Shown here: one piece after another, positions 10,266 through 20,751 of the stretch
Layout of the letters: each line of letters starts with the position of its first letter
How positions within the stretch are numbered: position 1 is the first letter of the stretch
NCBI GenBank assembly: GCA_964484465.1
Contig: CAZAFL010000018.1
Coordinates: 1 to 64,000, forward strand
From: CAZAFL01 sp964484465
GTDB lineage: Bacteria > Bacteroidota > Ignavibacteria > UBA10030 > SZUA-254
Direction: 5' to 3'
Length of the DNA stretch: 64,000 nucleotides
The notes under the pieces: model-generated
What the model was told of the DNA's origin: nothing
Seen by the model: the letters and a program-made list of their open reading frames with translations, nothing else
Databases searched by the model: none
Program-made: the position numbers and the translations under genes

Positions 10266-10490
10266 ATGCCACTTCGTATATTAATATTCCGAAAACAACC
10301 GGTCAGCTCGACCGCAAGATTCTGGTCCGTCTTAAGCGTTGCGACTCTCATCGTTGGAAGTGTCATTGGTTTAATTCTGCTCTTTTCGGTTCTCAGCTTT
10401 CTGACTTTTATTGGGATCGTTGTTGCAATTGTTTTTGTCATACTTGCCTTCTTGAGCAAGTTGATTCTGGGATTGAAGAAGGCGAAATGA
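10266..10490 (+). CDS. small two-TM membrane protein (uncertain)
   Basis: 74 residues with two adjacent hydrophobic helices (VLSVATLIVGSVIGLILLF and FLTFIGIVVAIVFVILAF) and basic ends (RKQ near the start, LKKAK at the end). No ribosome-binding site is visible before the ATG, so it may be a chance frame, although it lies behind a plausible promoter and fills an otherwise empty interval. Function unknown. Confidence 0.4.
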   Translation: MPLRILIFRKQPVSSTARFWSVLSVATLIVGSVIGLILLFSVLSFLTFIGIVVAIVFVILAFLSKLILGLKKAK

Positions 10491-10959
10491 GATATGACGT
10501 TATAATTCGTATGATGCCATGTTGTCATCTACTTCAAGGTTGACCGACTGGCAATTTATTTTGTGCTGTTCCTCAATGTATCAATGATGATTGCATTTTT
10601 CGGCCAGCAGGCCTTTCAGTGAAGTAATCCATTGCAGTTGAGCTGAAATCAGTCCTCGCCGGGTTTCCACATTGTCGTGTTATAAAATATGTCGGCTTCT
10701 GAAAGGTTGTTGAAAAACTCAAAAGGAATATTTGTGGCTGGTTGCAAAGTCGCGCGTTCAACACATTATCTTTGCGTAACCCACTCACAAGCGAAGGTAG
10801 ACCATGTGTGGAAATGAACACGAGGCCATTCTACGTGAGTGATGCTGTGAAGGAAAATCGGAGTCTTGACCGATCTTGCTGATGAAGTGTAATCACGATG
10901 TAACACGAATCATTACTATGTAGTCTGATGCTGAAATTATCATAGTTCGAGGAATTACC
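10491..10959 (+). other. intergenic stretch without recognised content
   Basis: 469 bases between the small membrane protein and the first trypsin-fold protease. I see no convincing gene, RNA or terminator. The only notable item is CGAGGA at 10949-10953, the ribosome site for the GTG start at 10960. Confidence 0.5.
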
Positions 10960-12336
10960 GTGCGATCGCAAGCCGAACGTAAAGAAACTCAGGAAACGCT
11001 CCTCAAATTGATCGAGAAGGTAGAACGAGAGCTCAAGAATATTCCGGGCGTTGTTGGAGTTGGTATTGGGTTTAAAGAAGTTGCTGGGGAGGTGACAGAT
11101 GAGGTTGTATTCCGCGTTTACGTTGAATCTAAGAAATCACCGCAGGATGTAACCCCGTCCCATATGATCCCTAAGGAAATGTATGGACACAAGACCGATG
11201 TTCTGACCGCCGAGCATACTGAAACAATGGAGGATAACTCTTCTCACAGGCCCCTCCTTGGGGGGATTCAGATTGGCAACAGCACTGGAGTGGTTGGTAC
11301 TCTTGGCTGCATGGCAACATTGAATTCAGACGGATCATGGGTCGCGCTGAGCAATCAGCACGTTTTGATGGGGGGAGGAAAGCAATTGGCAACTGACGTC
11401 AAAATAGGTCAACCCGACATCTCAGAATGCTGTTGCTGTAGTTGCGGAGAAATAGGCACTGTAGTCAAATCACAAATAGGCGGACTCGTAGATTGTGCCA
11501 TCGCAAAGCTGAACCCTGATATTCCTCATGTAAATGAAATCGATGGGATCGGTCCCATTCGTGGTTCCGCCTCCGCTGTTGTAGGAGATACAGTGAGAAA
11601 AGTAGGACGCTCAACGGGCTTAACGTCTGGTATCGTGCTTGACATTAATTTTCCGACGACATCAAACTTGCTGAACTTCACAAATCAGATAAAGATCAAA
11701 CCGGACGGAGCCAATACAAAATTCTCAACTGATGGTGATTCTGGATCAGCCATCGTAAATGCAGAGAATAAGATTGTGGGCCTTTTGTGGGGCGGATTTA
11801 CCGGCAATGGAGTAGCAAGCCATATCAGTAACGTCCAAAACGCCATGGATATTACTATCCCAGCAAGCAGTGGCATCTCAAAAACTGTGACGAACAACAG
11901 ATTCGCTGGATACGTTCAAAAAAGCTCAGGAGGTGCAGGCGCTTTCGATGATGCAATCTATTCAGAGGTAGAACATACGTTTGCGTACACTGTCTTCGAA
12001 AAACATAATAGTGAAGTTTTTCACCTTGTCAATCATCAACGCGAAGTTATGGTTGCCTGGCAACGGAATGAGGGCCCTGCCTTTGTTGCTGCTTTTGCAA
12101 GAAGTAGCAGGGAACCCAACTTTAAAGTTCCCTCTGAAATCAATGGTATTTCGATTCAGCACTTGCTCCTCAGCATGTACGTTGTGCTTGATGACCATGG
12201 GAGCGAAGTGCTGCGAGGTGACTTAAAGCTATATGGAATGGATTTCATCAACATCGTGTTGGAAAGCGATTCGTTGACGTCATTGAACGATTCGCTGCGG
12301 GATATGAATGTTCTCCGAACCAGCAATTTGGTATGA
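10960..12336 (+). CDS. trypsin-fold serine protease, Cys-rich insert (paralogue 1)
   Basis: 458 residues from a GTG start supported by GAGGA 6 bases upstream. The complete chymotrypsin-like triad is visible: His134 (SNQHVL), Asp178 (GLVDCAI) and Ser261 (GDSGSA). A cluster of cysteines (ECCCCSCG, C157-C160 and C162) lies between His and Asp. The N-terminal ~75 residues form a separate domain (PGVVGVGIGFKE... VYVESKKSP), and the C-terminal ~90 residues form another (HQREVMVAWQRNEGPAFVAA). Both domains recur in the next gene. There is no obvious signal peptide. The gene ends with an ATGA overlap with an upstream ATG of the paralogue, so the two are surely one operon. The substrate may be another protein of the cluster (inference). 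Confidence 0.85.
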   Translation: MRSQAERKETQETLLKLIEKVERELKNIPGVVGVGIGFKEVAGEVTDEVVFRVYVESKKSPQDVTPSHMIPKEMYGHKTDVLTAEHTETMEDNSSHRPLLGGIQIGNSTGVVGTLGCMATLNSDGSWVALSNQHVLMGGGKQLATDVKIGQPDISECCCCSCGEIGTVVKSQIGGLVDCAIAKLNPDIPHVNEIDGIGPIRGSASAVVGDTVRKVGRSTGLTSGIVLDINFPTTSNLLNFTNQIKIKPDGANTKFSTDGDSGSAIVNAENKIVGLLWGGFTGNGVASHISNVQNAMDITIPASSGISKTVTNNRFAGYVQKSSGGAGAFDDAIYSEVEHTFAYTVFEKHNSEVFHLVNHQREVMVAWQRNEGPAFVAAFARSSREPNFKVPSEINGISIQHLLLSMYVVLDDHGSEVLRGDLKLYGMDFINIVLESDSLTSLNDSLRDMNVLRTSNLV

Positions 12337-12359
12337 ACCTACCAACAGGGGAAGTACAG

Positions 12360-13895
12360 ATGAATACAAGTGATGATTTAAGTCGGCAGCTTATGAAGCA
12401 ACTAAGTTCGGAATCGAAACGGTGGCTTTTGACCTTTCCGAATGTAACAGATGCATCCATAGGCCTGCGAATGAAAAACGGATCATTTACTTCAGAGTTG
12501 GTCGTCGTGGTGTATGTCAGCAAGAAGAGTCCGGCGCACGAACTAAGTCCTCAAGCGATGATCCCAGGCGTAATCAATGGGCTTCCGACTGATGTTCAGG
12601 TAGAATTTGATCCTTACCACTTTCACATCTTCGACGATGAAAGCGATCTTGACCTGACAAGAGTTCGACCATTGAGGTCCGGTATTGCTATATCTGCCAC
12701 ATCAGGACCGGATCATACGGGCACCCTTGGTTGTTTTGGCATCCGCAACAGCGACAAGAAAAGGGTGTTAGTTTCGAATTATCACGTCCTGTTTCGCAAT
12801 AGGGCTTTGCCTGGAATGAACGAAGGTGAGAATAAGGTGTATCAACCGCGAGTTGATGAGGCGAATGAAATCGGAGTTTCTCCGAGCGATGCAGGCGCTA
12901 TCGGTGGCTCAGTAGACTGTGCGTACGCCGTACTTGCAGAAGAAGGTTCGTGTTGTTGCAGCAAACATACAATTCCGCATAACAATACAACCCTTGAAAA
13001 GCGCATTGTGGGCGTCGCATCTGCACAGCCAGGTCAGAAGGTGTTCAAACATGGTATTCGTTCCGGTCTTACAGTTGGAAAAATCGTCAATGTTGACAAA
13101 GCGGTGAACAATTCTGTGAATTATAGTTCATACTTCCTACCAGCCGGCGACAAGTTCACCTTTTCCCACTTGATTATGATAGTTTTCTGGGATCAGGATC
13201 TTGACAAATTTGATGAGACTCGTGAATTCTCAAAACCTGGGGACTCGGGATCTGCGGTCCTAAATGAAAACGGCGAAATGGTAGGTCTCAATTTCATGAG
13301 TTATTCAGATCCAGCAACAGGCAGAAAGTTCTCTTTTGCGTGCCATGTGGATCAGGTGGAGGCGAAGTTAGGCATAACGATTCCCGGGACGAGAAATTTG
13401 GGCCCAGTTACCATCGGACCCATAGCTGCATTGGATGATGCGGTCGATGCTGGGAATATCATGATCGGTGGCACAAATGGGACTGAAGATTTTGATTTCC
13501 AGGCATGGTGGGAAACGGTAAGAACACAACTTCAAGACAATCCGGCAGGGAAGAAATATTTGGATTTGATAGACCTCCATATTTATGAAATCATGCGCTT
13601 GATAAATCGGAATAGAGAAGTCACCATCAATTGGCATAACTGCCAGGGTCCCGCATTCGTAGCGGCAATTGCGCGAAGTGCAAAGCATCCCGAGTATGAG
13701 CTGCCTGCAACGATCGAAGGTGTGAGTCTTTCTGATCTTTTTGTCAATATGGGTAACGTACTAACAAAGCATGGAAGCAATGAGCTGAAGACAGTCATCC
13801 AATCAGACTTATGGTGGCTCATTAGACTTGCAGGACGAATTCGCTTTGCATCGGACATACTGGAAGCCGTAAAGATGAACGATCTGGCTCAATAG
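12360..13895 (+). CDS. trypsin-fold serine protease, Cys-rich insert (paralogue 2)
   Basis: 511 residues from the ATG at 12360, which has GGGGAAG 5 bases upstream. An in-frame ATG at 12333 overlaps the previous stop and is an alternative start. The triad is His142 (SNYHVL), Asp186 (SVDCAY) and Ser296 (GDSGSA). A second Cys cluster (SCCCSKH, C198-C200) lies just after the Asp. It shares with its neighbour the N-terminal domain (SELVVVVYVSKKSP) and the C-terminal domain (NREVTINWHNCQGPAFVAA), so the pair arose by duplication and diverged well below identity. No signal peptide is seen. It lies 26 bases before the giant-protein block, consistent with a maturation or effector protease for it. Confidence 0.85.
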   Translation: MNTSDDLSRQLMKQLSSESKRWLLTFPNVTDASIGLRMKNGSFTSELVVVVYVSKKSPAHELSPQAMIPGVINGLPTDVQVEFDPYHFHIFDDESDLDLTRVRPLRSGIAISATSGPDHTGTLGCFGIRNSDKKRVLVSNYHVLFRNRALPGMNEGENKVYQPRVDEANEIGVSPSDAGAIGGSVDCAYAVLAEEGSCCCSKHTIPHNNTTLEKRIVGVASAQPGQKVFKHGIRSGLTVGKIVNVDKAVNNSVNYSSYFLPAGDKFTFSHLIMIVFWDQDLDKFDETREFSKPGDSGSAVLNENGEMVGLNFMSYSDPATGRKFSFACHVDQVEAKLGITIPGTRNLGPVTIGPIAALDDAVDAGNIMIGGTNGTEDFDFQAWWETVRTQLQDNPAGKKYLDLIDLHIYEIMRLINRNREVTINWHNCQGPAFVAAIARSAKHPEYELPATIEGVSLSDLFVNMGNVLTKHGSNELKTVIQSDLWWLIRLAGRIRFASDILEAVKMNDLAQ

Positions 13896-13921
13896 ACCCG
13901 AATTATTGAGAATACAATTCT

Positions 13922-16900
13922 ATGGCGCAGAAAGGATCATTCGACCGCATTGCAGCATCCCTTGCACGCCTATTCTTGCCCTTGCGGGAAAGAATTGGCG
14001 CAGGCGATGTTAGGTTACTGCTTGCCGAATTGGGCGTTCAATTTCCTCCATCAATCGATTCGAACGTCGCCTTTACAAATGCTGCCAACGATGTTGTCCA
14101 GCGTATCGAGGCATTGCCGGATCTTATAATTTCCCTCCAGGCTCTTATCGAGAACGAGGACATTCCCCAGATCATTTCCAAGACCCTCGAGCTTGCTGAC
14201 GCAATACGTCAAGTAATTCAAGGGCTTGAAAATATTGCAAACAACTTGGATGCAATTGGAGGTGCATCTGGTATCCCGGCTGCAGAACTACACCAATTCT
14301 GTGACGAGCTTCCTGGACGAGTGCTCAACTATCTTATCGTACGCAAATTCGAAAGTATTCCGACACTCGCAAATCTCTTTGACTTTATCGGATTTATCGA
14401 GCGAGTCAATGTTGCCGCGATTGATGCAACACATCCATCATTTGTGCGCCGTGCGCTCCACGTCGATGGTCTCATCAATTTCCTGACGCATCCGGCAGAC
14501 CAATTGAGAACTCTGTACGGGTGGGGGGATGCGAGCTTTGATGGCCTGGCCATGCTTCAGAAACTCCAACAGCTCTTGACTCGGGCCGGAATCCCCGCAA
14601 TTCTTGATCAAACGGGTCCAGTTCCCGTTTTGGATCTTGTGATCCTGGAAATCGAGCCGAAACTGGATGTCAATCCAAGGGGTCTGCATATCAGAATTGT
14701 TGAGCCTATTCAGCCAAATGTCGCACAAATCTACGCTCGAGACGATTGGCAGGTGACAACGACCTTAAACATCCAATTCCATCAAGGAATGGAGATCATT
14801 CTCCAACCGGATGACTCAGTGACCATGAAACCCCCGGGCGGCGAGGTTGTTCAGGGAAATATAGAAGTTGAATGGACCGCAGGTAAACCGGGCGGAACGC
14901 CGTATTTACTTTTGGGAGAACCCGGTGGAAGTAGGCTCGACGCGAAACAACTTGTTGTTGGAGCCAAAATGACCCTTGTATGGGATTTGGCAAGCAATTC
15001 CGCCAAGGGCGTGTTCCGGATTTCTGGAGAAGTGAAGGAAGGGCATGTCTCGTTTTCGCTATCGAAAGCCGACGGATTTATTGGGTCTATTCTCTCTGGC
15101 GTCGCTTTTGATTCTGATTTTAGCGTCGGAATAGAATATTCAACTGCAAGAGGTCTAACATTTATTGGATCTGATACCCTGGACATTCAATTGCCCCTTC
15201 ATACCGACCTTGGTCCTGTCGAGGTAAACGCGCTGACCCTATCTGCTGGTATTGCAGGAAGTACGTTTCCGTTGGGAATCCGCACCAATCTTAAAGCTTC
15301 GCTCGGTCCTCTACAAGCATCCATCGATCAAATCGGTGTTGGTGCAGATGTTAGTCTCCGTGATCATCTGGATGGGAACATCGGTCCTGTGGACTTTACA
15401 CTGAACTTTCTTCCGCCTAAAGGGGTCGGGCTCTCCATCGATGCCTCCATCATCAAAGGCGGCGGGTATCTCTCCTTCGACCCCGATAAAGAAGAATACG
15501 CCGGCGTCATGGAACTCTCGATCGCCGATATCGTCACCGTCAAAGCCATCGGTCTCATCACAACGAGAATGCCCGACGGCTCCAAGGGGTTCTCATTGCT
15601 GATTATCATCTCCGCAGAATTTGGTTCTGGCATCCAAATTGGCTTCGGTTTCACGTTGCTTGGTGTCGGCGGACTCCTCGGACTCAATCGATCGATGTCG
15701 CTTGAGCCTATTGCTTCAGGCATTCGCACAGGTGCTATCAACAGCATTATGTTCCCCCCCGACCCCATTGCCAATATCTCCCGCATTATTAGCGATCTGC
15801 GCACTTTCTTTCCTCCAAATGAAGGAGTCTTCCTCATTGGCCCCATGATGAAATTCGGCTGGGGCACTCCAACATTGATAAGTCTCTCACTTGGCGTTAT
15901 CATCGAGATCCCTGGCGACATCGCCATCGTCGGAGTCTTGCATATTGCCCTGCCTGAAGAAGATGCACCCATTATCGTCATCAATGTCGGATTTATCGGT
16001 GCGATAGAATTTGACAAGAGCAGGATTTGGTTTTTTGCAGCAATGTTCGATTCGCGGATCCTGTTTATGACCATGGAAGGAGATATGGGTCTCCTCATGG
16101 ACTTCAGTGATAACCCGAATTTTGTGTTGAGCGTCGGCGGCTTTCATCCTCAATTCAATCCGCCACCCTTGCCATTTCCCAACCCGCGGCGCATTCATAT
16201 CGATGTACTGCGCAACCCATTGGCGCGTATCACCGTTGAAAATTATTTTGCAATTACATCCAACACGGTTCAATTTGGCGCGCGCGCAGAACTCTTCTAC
16301 GGTGTTGACGACTTTAACATCCATGGCAATTTCAGTTTTGATGCTCTATTCCAGTTCTCTCCCTTCCATTTTATTATCGATATTTCCTTCTCAGTTGGAA
16401 TGGATGTGTTTGGTGTCGGAGTATTTAGTGTAAGTTTGAAACTGAAACTCGCAGGTCCTGCACCATGGGAAGCACGTGGGACTGCCACACTATCCATCGA
16501 TCTCTGGTTGTTTTCTATTGATATTTCCGTCGATTTCGATATAAAGTGGGGCGACGCGGACAACCCCACCATTCCAGCAGCACCTGCTATCCCGCTCCTC
16601 GTTGGCGAGTTTAATAAAGCAGACAACTGGCGGGCACAACTTCCGGAAAATGTCAACCTTCTCGTATCCTTACGAAAATTGGATCTGACTACAGAAGGAT
16701 TGGTGTTACATCCTGTTGGATCGTTACGCATCAGCCAGAGAACCATTCCCCTTGGTATTCACATCGATAAGGTAGGTAACAAGCCTGTTTCCGATGCACA
16801 CATGTTTAGCGTTGATGTGAGTGGAGGCGGCCTTGCACCCACAGCCAATCCTCCTCAGGAAAAATTTGCCATAGCACAATTCCAAAACCTCAGTGATGCC

Positions 16901-17353
16901 GATAAGCTCTCACGGCGTTCGTTCGAAGATATTGCTGCTGGGGTAGAGCTAGAATGTGCAGGGAGACAATTGGGTTCAAGCAAGGTGGCAAAGCGCATAG
17001 TGCGGTACGAGGTAAAGATAATGGATGGTGACGACAAATTTAATATGTTTCGTTGGTTCAGCAAAATCGGTACGCTCTTTTATCATTGGCTCGGAGGTGC
17101 TGCGGTTACCAAATCAACACTCTCTTATGCTCGAAAGAAAGCAATGGTACCTACGCTCCTCAACGAGAGGGTAAAGGTTGCGCAACCGCAATATGTCGTT
17201 GCCGGGGTGGAAGATAATAAAGCAAAATCTGGAGCACCTGACTTTGCCACTGAATCACATGCAAGTGATTACCTGAATGCTCAAATCTCCGCACATCCCG
17301 AATTGGCTGACCAGTTTCATGTTATACCAAAATTTGAGGCGACTCCTGTATGA
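13922..17353 (+). CDS. giant DUF6603-like protein (beta-repeat-rich)
   Basis: 1143 residues. The middle and later part match what I know of the DUF6603 family: long amphipathic beta segments rich in Gly, Phe and Ile (GSGIQIGFGFTLLGVGGLLG, FLIGPMMKFGWGTPTLISLS, FHFIIDISFSVGMDVFGVG), with a block from about residue 560 to 880. The alternating pattern suggests extended beta-sheet or lamellar stacks, possibly lipid-contacting. The N-terminal ~230 residues are helical. No signal peptide is present. The stop overlaps the start of the next gene (ATGA at 17350), indicating coupled translation and probably fixed stoichiometry. Biochemical function is unknown to me. Confidence 0.8.
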   Translation: MAQKGSFDRIAASLARLFLPLRERIGAGDVRLLLAELGVQFPPSIDSNVAFTNAANDVVQRIEALPDLIISLQALIENEDIPQIISKTLELADAIRQVIQGLENIANNLDAIGGASGIPAAELHQFCDELPGRVLNYLIVRKFESIPTLANLFDFIGFIERVNVAAIDATHPSFVRRALHVDGLINFLTHPADQLRTLYGWGDASFDGLAMLQKLQQLLTRAGIPAILDQTGPVPVLDLVILEIEPKLDVNPRGLHIRIVEPIQPNVAQIYARDDWQVTTTLNIQFHQGMEIILQPDDSVTMKPPGGEVVQGNIEVEWTAGKPGGTPYLLLGEPGGSRLDAKQLVVGAKMTLVWDLASNSAKGVFRISGEVKEGHVSFSLSKADGFIGSILSGVAFDSDFSVGIEYSTARGLTFIGSDTLDIQLPLHTDLGPVEVNALTLSAGIAGSTFPLGIRTNLKASLGPLQASIDQIGVGADVSLRDHLDGNIGPVDFTLNFLPPKGVGLSIDASIIKGGGYLSFDPDKEEYAGVMELSIADIVTVKAIGLITTRMPDGSKGFSLLIIISAEFGSGIQIGFGFTLLGVGGLLGLNRSMSLEPIASGIRTGAINSIMFPPDPIANISRIISDLRTFFPPNEGVFLIGPMMKFGWGTPTLISLSLGVIIEIPGDIAIVGVLHIALPEEDAPIIVINVGFIGAIEFDKSRIWFFAAMFDSRILFMTMEGDMGLLMDFSDNPNFVLSVGGFHPQFNPPPLPFPNPRRIHIDVLRNPLARITVENYFAITSNTVQFGARAELFYGVDDFNIHGNFSFDALFQFSPFHFIIDISFSVGMDVFGVGVFSVSLKLKLAGPAPWEARGTATLSIDLWLFSIDISVDFDIKWGDADNPTIPAAPAIPLLVGEFNKADNWRAQLPENVNLLVSLRKLDLTTEGLVLHPVGSLRISQRTIPLGIHIDKVGNKPVSDAHMFSVDVSGGGLAPTANPPQEKFAIAQFQNLSDADKLSRRSFEDIAAGVELECAGRQLGSSKVAKRIVRYEVKIMDGDDKFNMFRWFSKIGTLFYHWLGGAAVTKSTLSYARKKAMVPTLLNERVKVAQPQYVVAGVEDNKAKSGAPDFATESHASDYLNAQISAHPELADQFHVIPKFEATPV

Positions 17354-20300
17354 GCATTGCGTCCTATTCATTCCTACCGTACTTGCGTCAGGGAATTGCA
17401 AACAACCTGCAGGCTTCTCAAGGCGCGCGCGGGGTTATAACGGTCAAGCTTAATGTCCACGGGGATAACCAAACCACCCCCGCAGACGAGAAGACGATAC
17501 AAATTTATGGTCCCGGAGACGTGATCGGCATAGATGCCCGCGCTGTTGTGAAAACTGATCCTCGCGATTGGATTACGAATTTTGAGGACAACTACCTTGC
17601 CTATATCGATTTCTACGACGAAGATTTTCCTTGGCGGTATACGCCAGTCCCTCCGGACGGCAGTCATCTCTCTCCCTGGATTGCGTTGGTCGTCCTTGAA
17701 GAAGGCGAATTTGATGAGGGTAAGAATATTGCCAACCGCCCGCTACCATTCGTTACTTTAAAACTACCGGAGACTAAATCTTTCTTCCCAATGAAAGATC
17801 AGCTATGGGCTTGGGCACATGTCAACTTCAACGGCGACCTCACTGCCGCTGATAATACAATTATTGTGACTGATCCAGGAGAGGTGGGTGCTTCTCTGGA
17901 CAAGCTGCAGGATGTTTTGAATAACAACCCCGACTTTGCATATTCAAGATTGCTGTGCCCCCGAAAGTTAAAGCCCACCACGTCGTACCATGCGTTCGTC
18001 ATTCCAGCCTATGAAAGCGGTAGGTTAGCTGGTGTCGGCGCAGATCCCAAAGCTATCGACAATGCAGGGCTCGCAATAGCATGGGACGGCCCCGACTTGG
18101 AATTCCCGTATTACTATCGGTGGAAATTTGACACAGGGACTTTAGGTGATTTTGAATATCTTGTTCGTCTTCTAAAACCTAAAGTGGTCGATAGCCGTGT
18201 AGGCCGTCGCGTAATGGATATGACCAAACCGGGGTCTAATTTAATTTGGATAGAAAACCCCGTCAATTCAATTGGCGGCATATTGAGACTCGGCGGCGCA
18301 CTTAAGGTCCCGGAAGAATCGTTGACCGGCGAAGAAAAAAATAAAATGAGGAAATTTGACAATTGGGCAAACCAGACTCCCCCCCAGCCCCAATTCCATC
18401 CTTTCCAAAAAGAACTCGCCGCGTTTCTCAATCTTCCTGACGAATACAACCTTAATTCTTCTAAAGAAGCTAATACTGCTGCAAATGAGAGCGGCTTGGC
18501 AGTCGACCCCAACAAAGATTCTGACCCTCTTATTGCTCCACCGATTTATGGGCGATGGCACGCGATGGTAGAAAGAGTTTATCAGGATCGCGATAAAAAA
18601 CCTATCGATAATAATTACAACTGGATTAATGAACTGAACTTGGACCCCCGCTTCCGAGTGCCTGGGCATTTTGGTACCCGAGTCGTGCAGGAAAATCAGG
18701 AAGATTTCATGAATGCTGCATGGGAACAAATCGGGGATGTATTGAACGCGAATCGACAAATTCGCTTCGGTCAATTTGGTCTTGCAGCAAGTGCAGCATT
18801 GTATGCGAAACATTTTCTACAGGCAAATGCCATCGATGCGTCAAAAACCATGCTGTTCACCGCTCCTCTTCAGAAGAGGGTAATGTACCAGGGGTCAACG
18901 GTCTTTCATACAGTCAGGCAAAGCATTATTCCCAACGCTGCACTTTCGGCTCCCATGAGACGTATTGCGCGCCCGCGAGGACGACTGGTAGAACATTTGC
19001 AAAAGCAATTACCCCCTGGAGAGCCACTGAGACTGGAGTCTGCTGTAACCAAGATCAATAAAGGTGAAGTATTACCCGCTCCACCGAAAATTGCTCCACC
19101 CGGTGTGCCGACTGTTGATGAATTGGTAGCACAGCTTGAACCAGGAATACCGCAGTTCTTAAAGGATTGGCTAAGACGCTTCCCATGGTTGCCATATGTG
19201 GCTTTCGCGTTGGCAACTCTGCTCTTTGTCTTACTCCTGTTTCCCCACATTGGCACAATGGTAAACATCGGAATGTCGATTGTAGCTTTATTGATCTTGT
19301 TCGGTCCTTTCCTCATCAAATGGAAAAAACAACTAAAGATTGCCGATGCGCTGAAAGCGGAGAATCAGACGCCTCAATCAGTTGATACCATGCTCAAAAG
19401 CTCGAATTTCCATCTCGTCGCCTTGGATGAAAAATTCATGCCAACCATCGGTGGGACGACCGATAATACAAACGCCGTCCTTTTTAAGAATTCACTGAAG
19501 GAGATGTACCGATTGCAAGAGCTTAATAGAGATGATGCTCCCCGGGTCGCTCCTCCTCCTGCAATTAACTTGATTTCTGTTTCTGAGGTTATACTCGATC
19601 AACTCAAGCCTGAAAAAACCGTGCCGGCCTTCGTCGGACAATACGTCTCGCTACCTCAGTGGCTGCTAGACCAGTTGGCTGATGAAGGTCTTGTTGAAGC
19701 AATGGCATACCCGAAAATTAATACCGCAATGTATGAAGCTTTAACGAAGATCTCTGATGAGCTATTTCTTCCTAACATCAACTTGATTGAAAACAATAGC
19801 ATTACTCTTCTTGAGACGAACCAGCCATTTATTGAATCTTATATGGTCGGTTTGAACCATGAATTCGGCCGCGAGCTGCTCTGGCGGGAGTATCCCACAG
19901 ACCAGCGTGGAAGTTATTTTAGACAGTTTTGGGATGTCTCGACTATTCTTAAAGACCCCGCACTTGCAGGAAAGCCCGAGGAGCAACAACGCGAGCCTTA
20001 CTATGATATTCCCAAATTGCATGAATGGAGAAGATTAAGTAAGCTTGGAGACCATAACCATCGACTGAAGCCCGGCGAATTACCCAAACCTGAAGCAGTA
20101 CTCGTTATTCGCGGCGAGTTGTTAAAAAAATATCCCACTGCAGTTGTTTATGCACACAAAGCTGTTTGGACAAACAATAAAGCGGGTCAACCAGATGTGC
20201 ATGAGCCTCGGAGTTTGTACGAACCCGAACAAGGAGACAAAGATAAGCCTGACCCAGCGGCCATCCGCACGCCTCTATTCTCAGCGAAGGTCGATCCTGA

Positions 20301-20736
20301 TATTTATTTTTTCGGGTTCGACTTGACAATTGCTGAAGCTCGTGGTGAAACTGAACCTGAAAATCCAATTCTCGATAATGCCGGCTGGTTTTTTGTTATT
20401 AAAGAACGCCCCGGTGAGCCCCGTTTTGGCTTCGATATTCCCGCGGCTGATGGAGGTAATAATGATCTTGTTACTTGGAATGACCTTGATTGGTCGAAAG
20501 TTGTTCCTGCCGAAGAAGGTGTTATCGATCTCGGTCATCTACCAGCTCCGTTGAAATTGCCTGCGACCCCACCTGCTTCCGGAGACGATGAACAGAAGGG
20601 GCGATTGACACAGTATAACGACGACATAAAAGTAACTTGGGGTGATAATGTTGATGCCGCAGACCTTGCGTACATACTCTATCAGGTTCCGATGATGGTC
20701 TGCGTCCACGCCTCACAAATGCTCTTAAAAAAATAA
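17350..20736 (+). CDS. giant protein of unknown function, two central TM segments
   Basis: 1128 residues, not recognised. The first ~330 residues have conserved-looking aromatic motifs (WRYTPVPPDGSHLSPWIALV, LCPRKLKPTTSYHAFVIPAY, FPYYYRWKFDTGTLGDFEYL). Two adjacent hydrophobic helices occur at about 612-631 (PYVAFALATLLFVLLLFPHI) and 637-655 (VNIGMSIVALLILFGPFLI), followed by KWKKQLK. The C-terminal half holds LNHEFGRELLWREYPTDQRG and FFGFDLTIAEARG. There is no signal peptide. The ATG overlaps the stop of the DUF6603-like gene, and the next giant gene starts 15 bases downstream. The spacing implies one complex; the central hairpin-like TM pair could insert in a membrane. Confidence 0.75.
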   Translation: MSIASYSFLPYLRQGIANNLQASQGARGVITVKLNVHGDNQTTPADEKTIQIYGPGDVIGIDARAVVKTDPRDWITNFEDNYLAYIDFYDEDFPWRYTPVPPDGSHLSPWIALVVLEEGEFDEGKNIANRPLPFVTLKLPETKSFFPMKDQLWAWAHVNFNGDLTAADNTIIVTDPGEVGASLDKLQDVLNNNPDFAYSRLLCPRKLKPTTSYHAFVIPAYESGRLAGVGADPKAIDNAGLAIAWDGPDLEFPYYYRWKFDTGTLGDFEYLVRLLKPKVVDSRVGRRVMDMTKPGSNLIWIENPVNSIGGILRLGGALKVPEESLTGEEKNKMRKFDNWANQTPPQPQFHPFQKELAAFLNLPDEYNLNSSKEANTAANESGLAVDPNKDSDPLIAPPIYGRWHAMVERVYQDRDKKPIDNNYNWINELNLDPRFRVPGHFGTRVVQENQEDFMNAAWEQIGDVLNANRQIRFGQFGLAASAALYAKHFLQANAIDASKTMLFTAPLQKRVMYQGSTVFHTVRQSIIPNAALSAPMRRIARPRGRLVEHLQKQLPPGEPLRLESAVTKINKGEVLPAPPKIAPPGVPTVDELVAQLEPGIPQFLKDWLRRFPWLPYVAFALATLLFVLLLFPHIGTMVNIGMSIVALLILFGPFLIKWKKQLKIADALKAENQTPQSVDTMLKSSNFHLVALDEKFMPTIGGTTDNTNAVLFKNSLKEMYRLQELNRDDAPRVAPPPAINLISVSEVILDQLKPEKTVPAFVGQYVSLPQWLLDQLADEGLVEAMAYPKINTAMYEALTKISDELFLPNINLIENNSITLLETNQPFIESYMVGLNHEFGRELLWREYPTDQRGSYFRQFWDVSTILKDPALAGKPEEQQREPYYDIPKLHEWRRLSKLGDHNHRLKPGELPKPEAVLVIRGELLKKYPTAVVYAHKAVWTNNKAGQPDVHEPRSLYEPEQGDKDKPDPAAIRTPLFSAKVDPDIYFFGFDLTIAEARGETEPENPILDNAGWFFVIKERPGEPRFGFDIPAADGGNNDLVTWNDLDWSKVVPAEEGVIDLGHLPAPLKLPATPPASGDDEQKGRLTQYNDDIKVTWGDNVDAADLAYILYQVPMMVCVHASQMLLKK

Positions 20737-20751
20737 TACTTTAGAAGCTGT

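Noticed and set aside
10573..10821. 82-codon minus-strand frame in an intergenic stretch
   Set aside because: No ribosome site, unremarkable composition and no context; treated as chance.
15364..16098. 244-codon open frame on the minus strand inside the DUF6603-like gene
   Set aside because: Lies fully antisense to a well-supported coding region; repetitive Pro/Ser/Met composition reflects the complement of Gly/Ile-rich codons, and there is no ribosome site.
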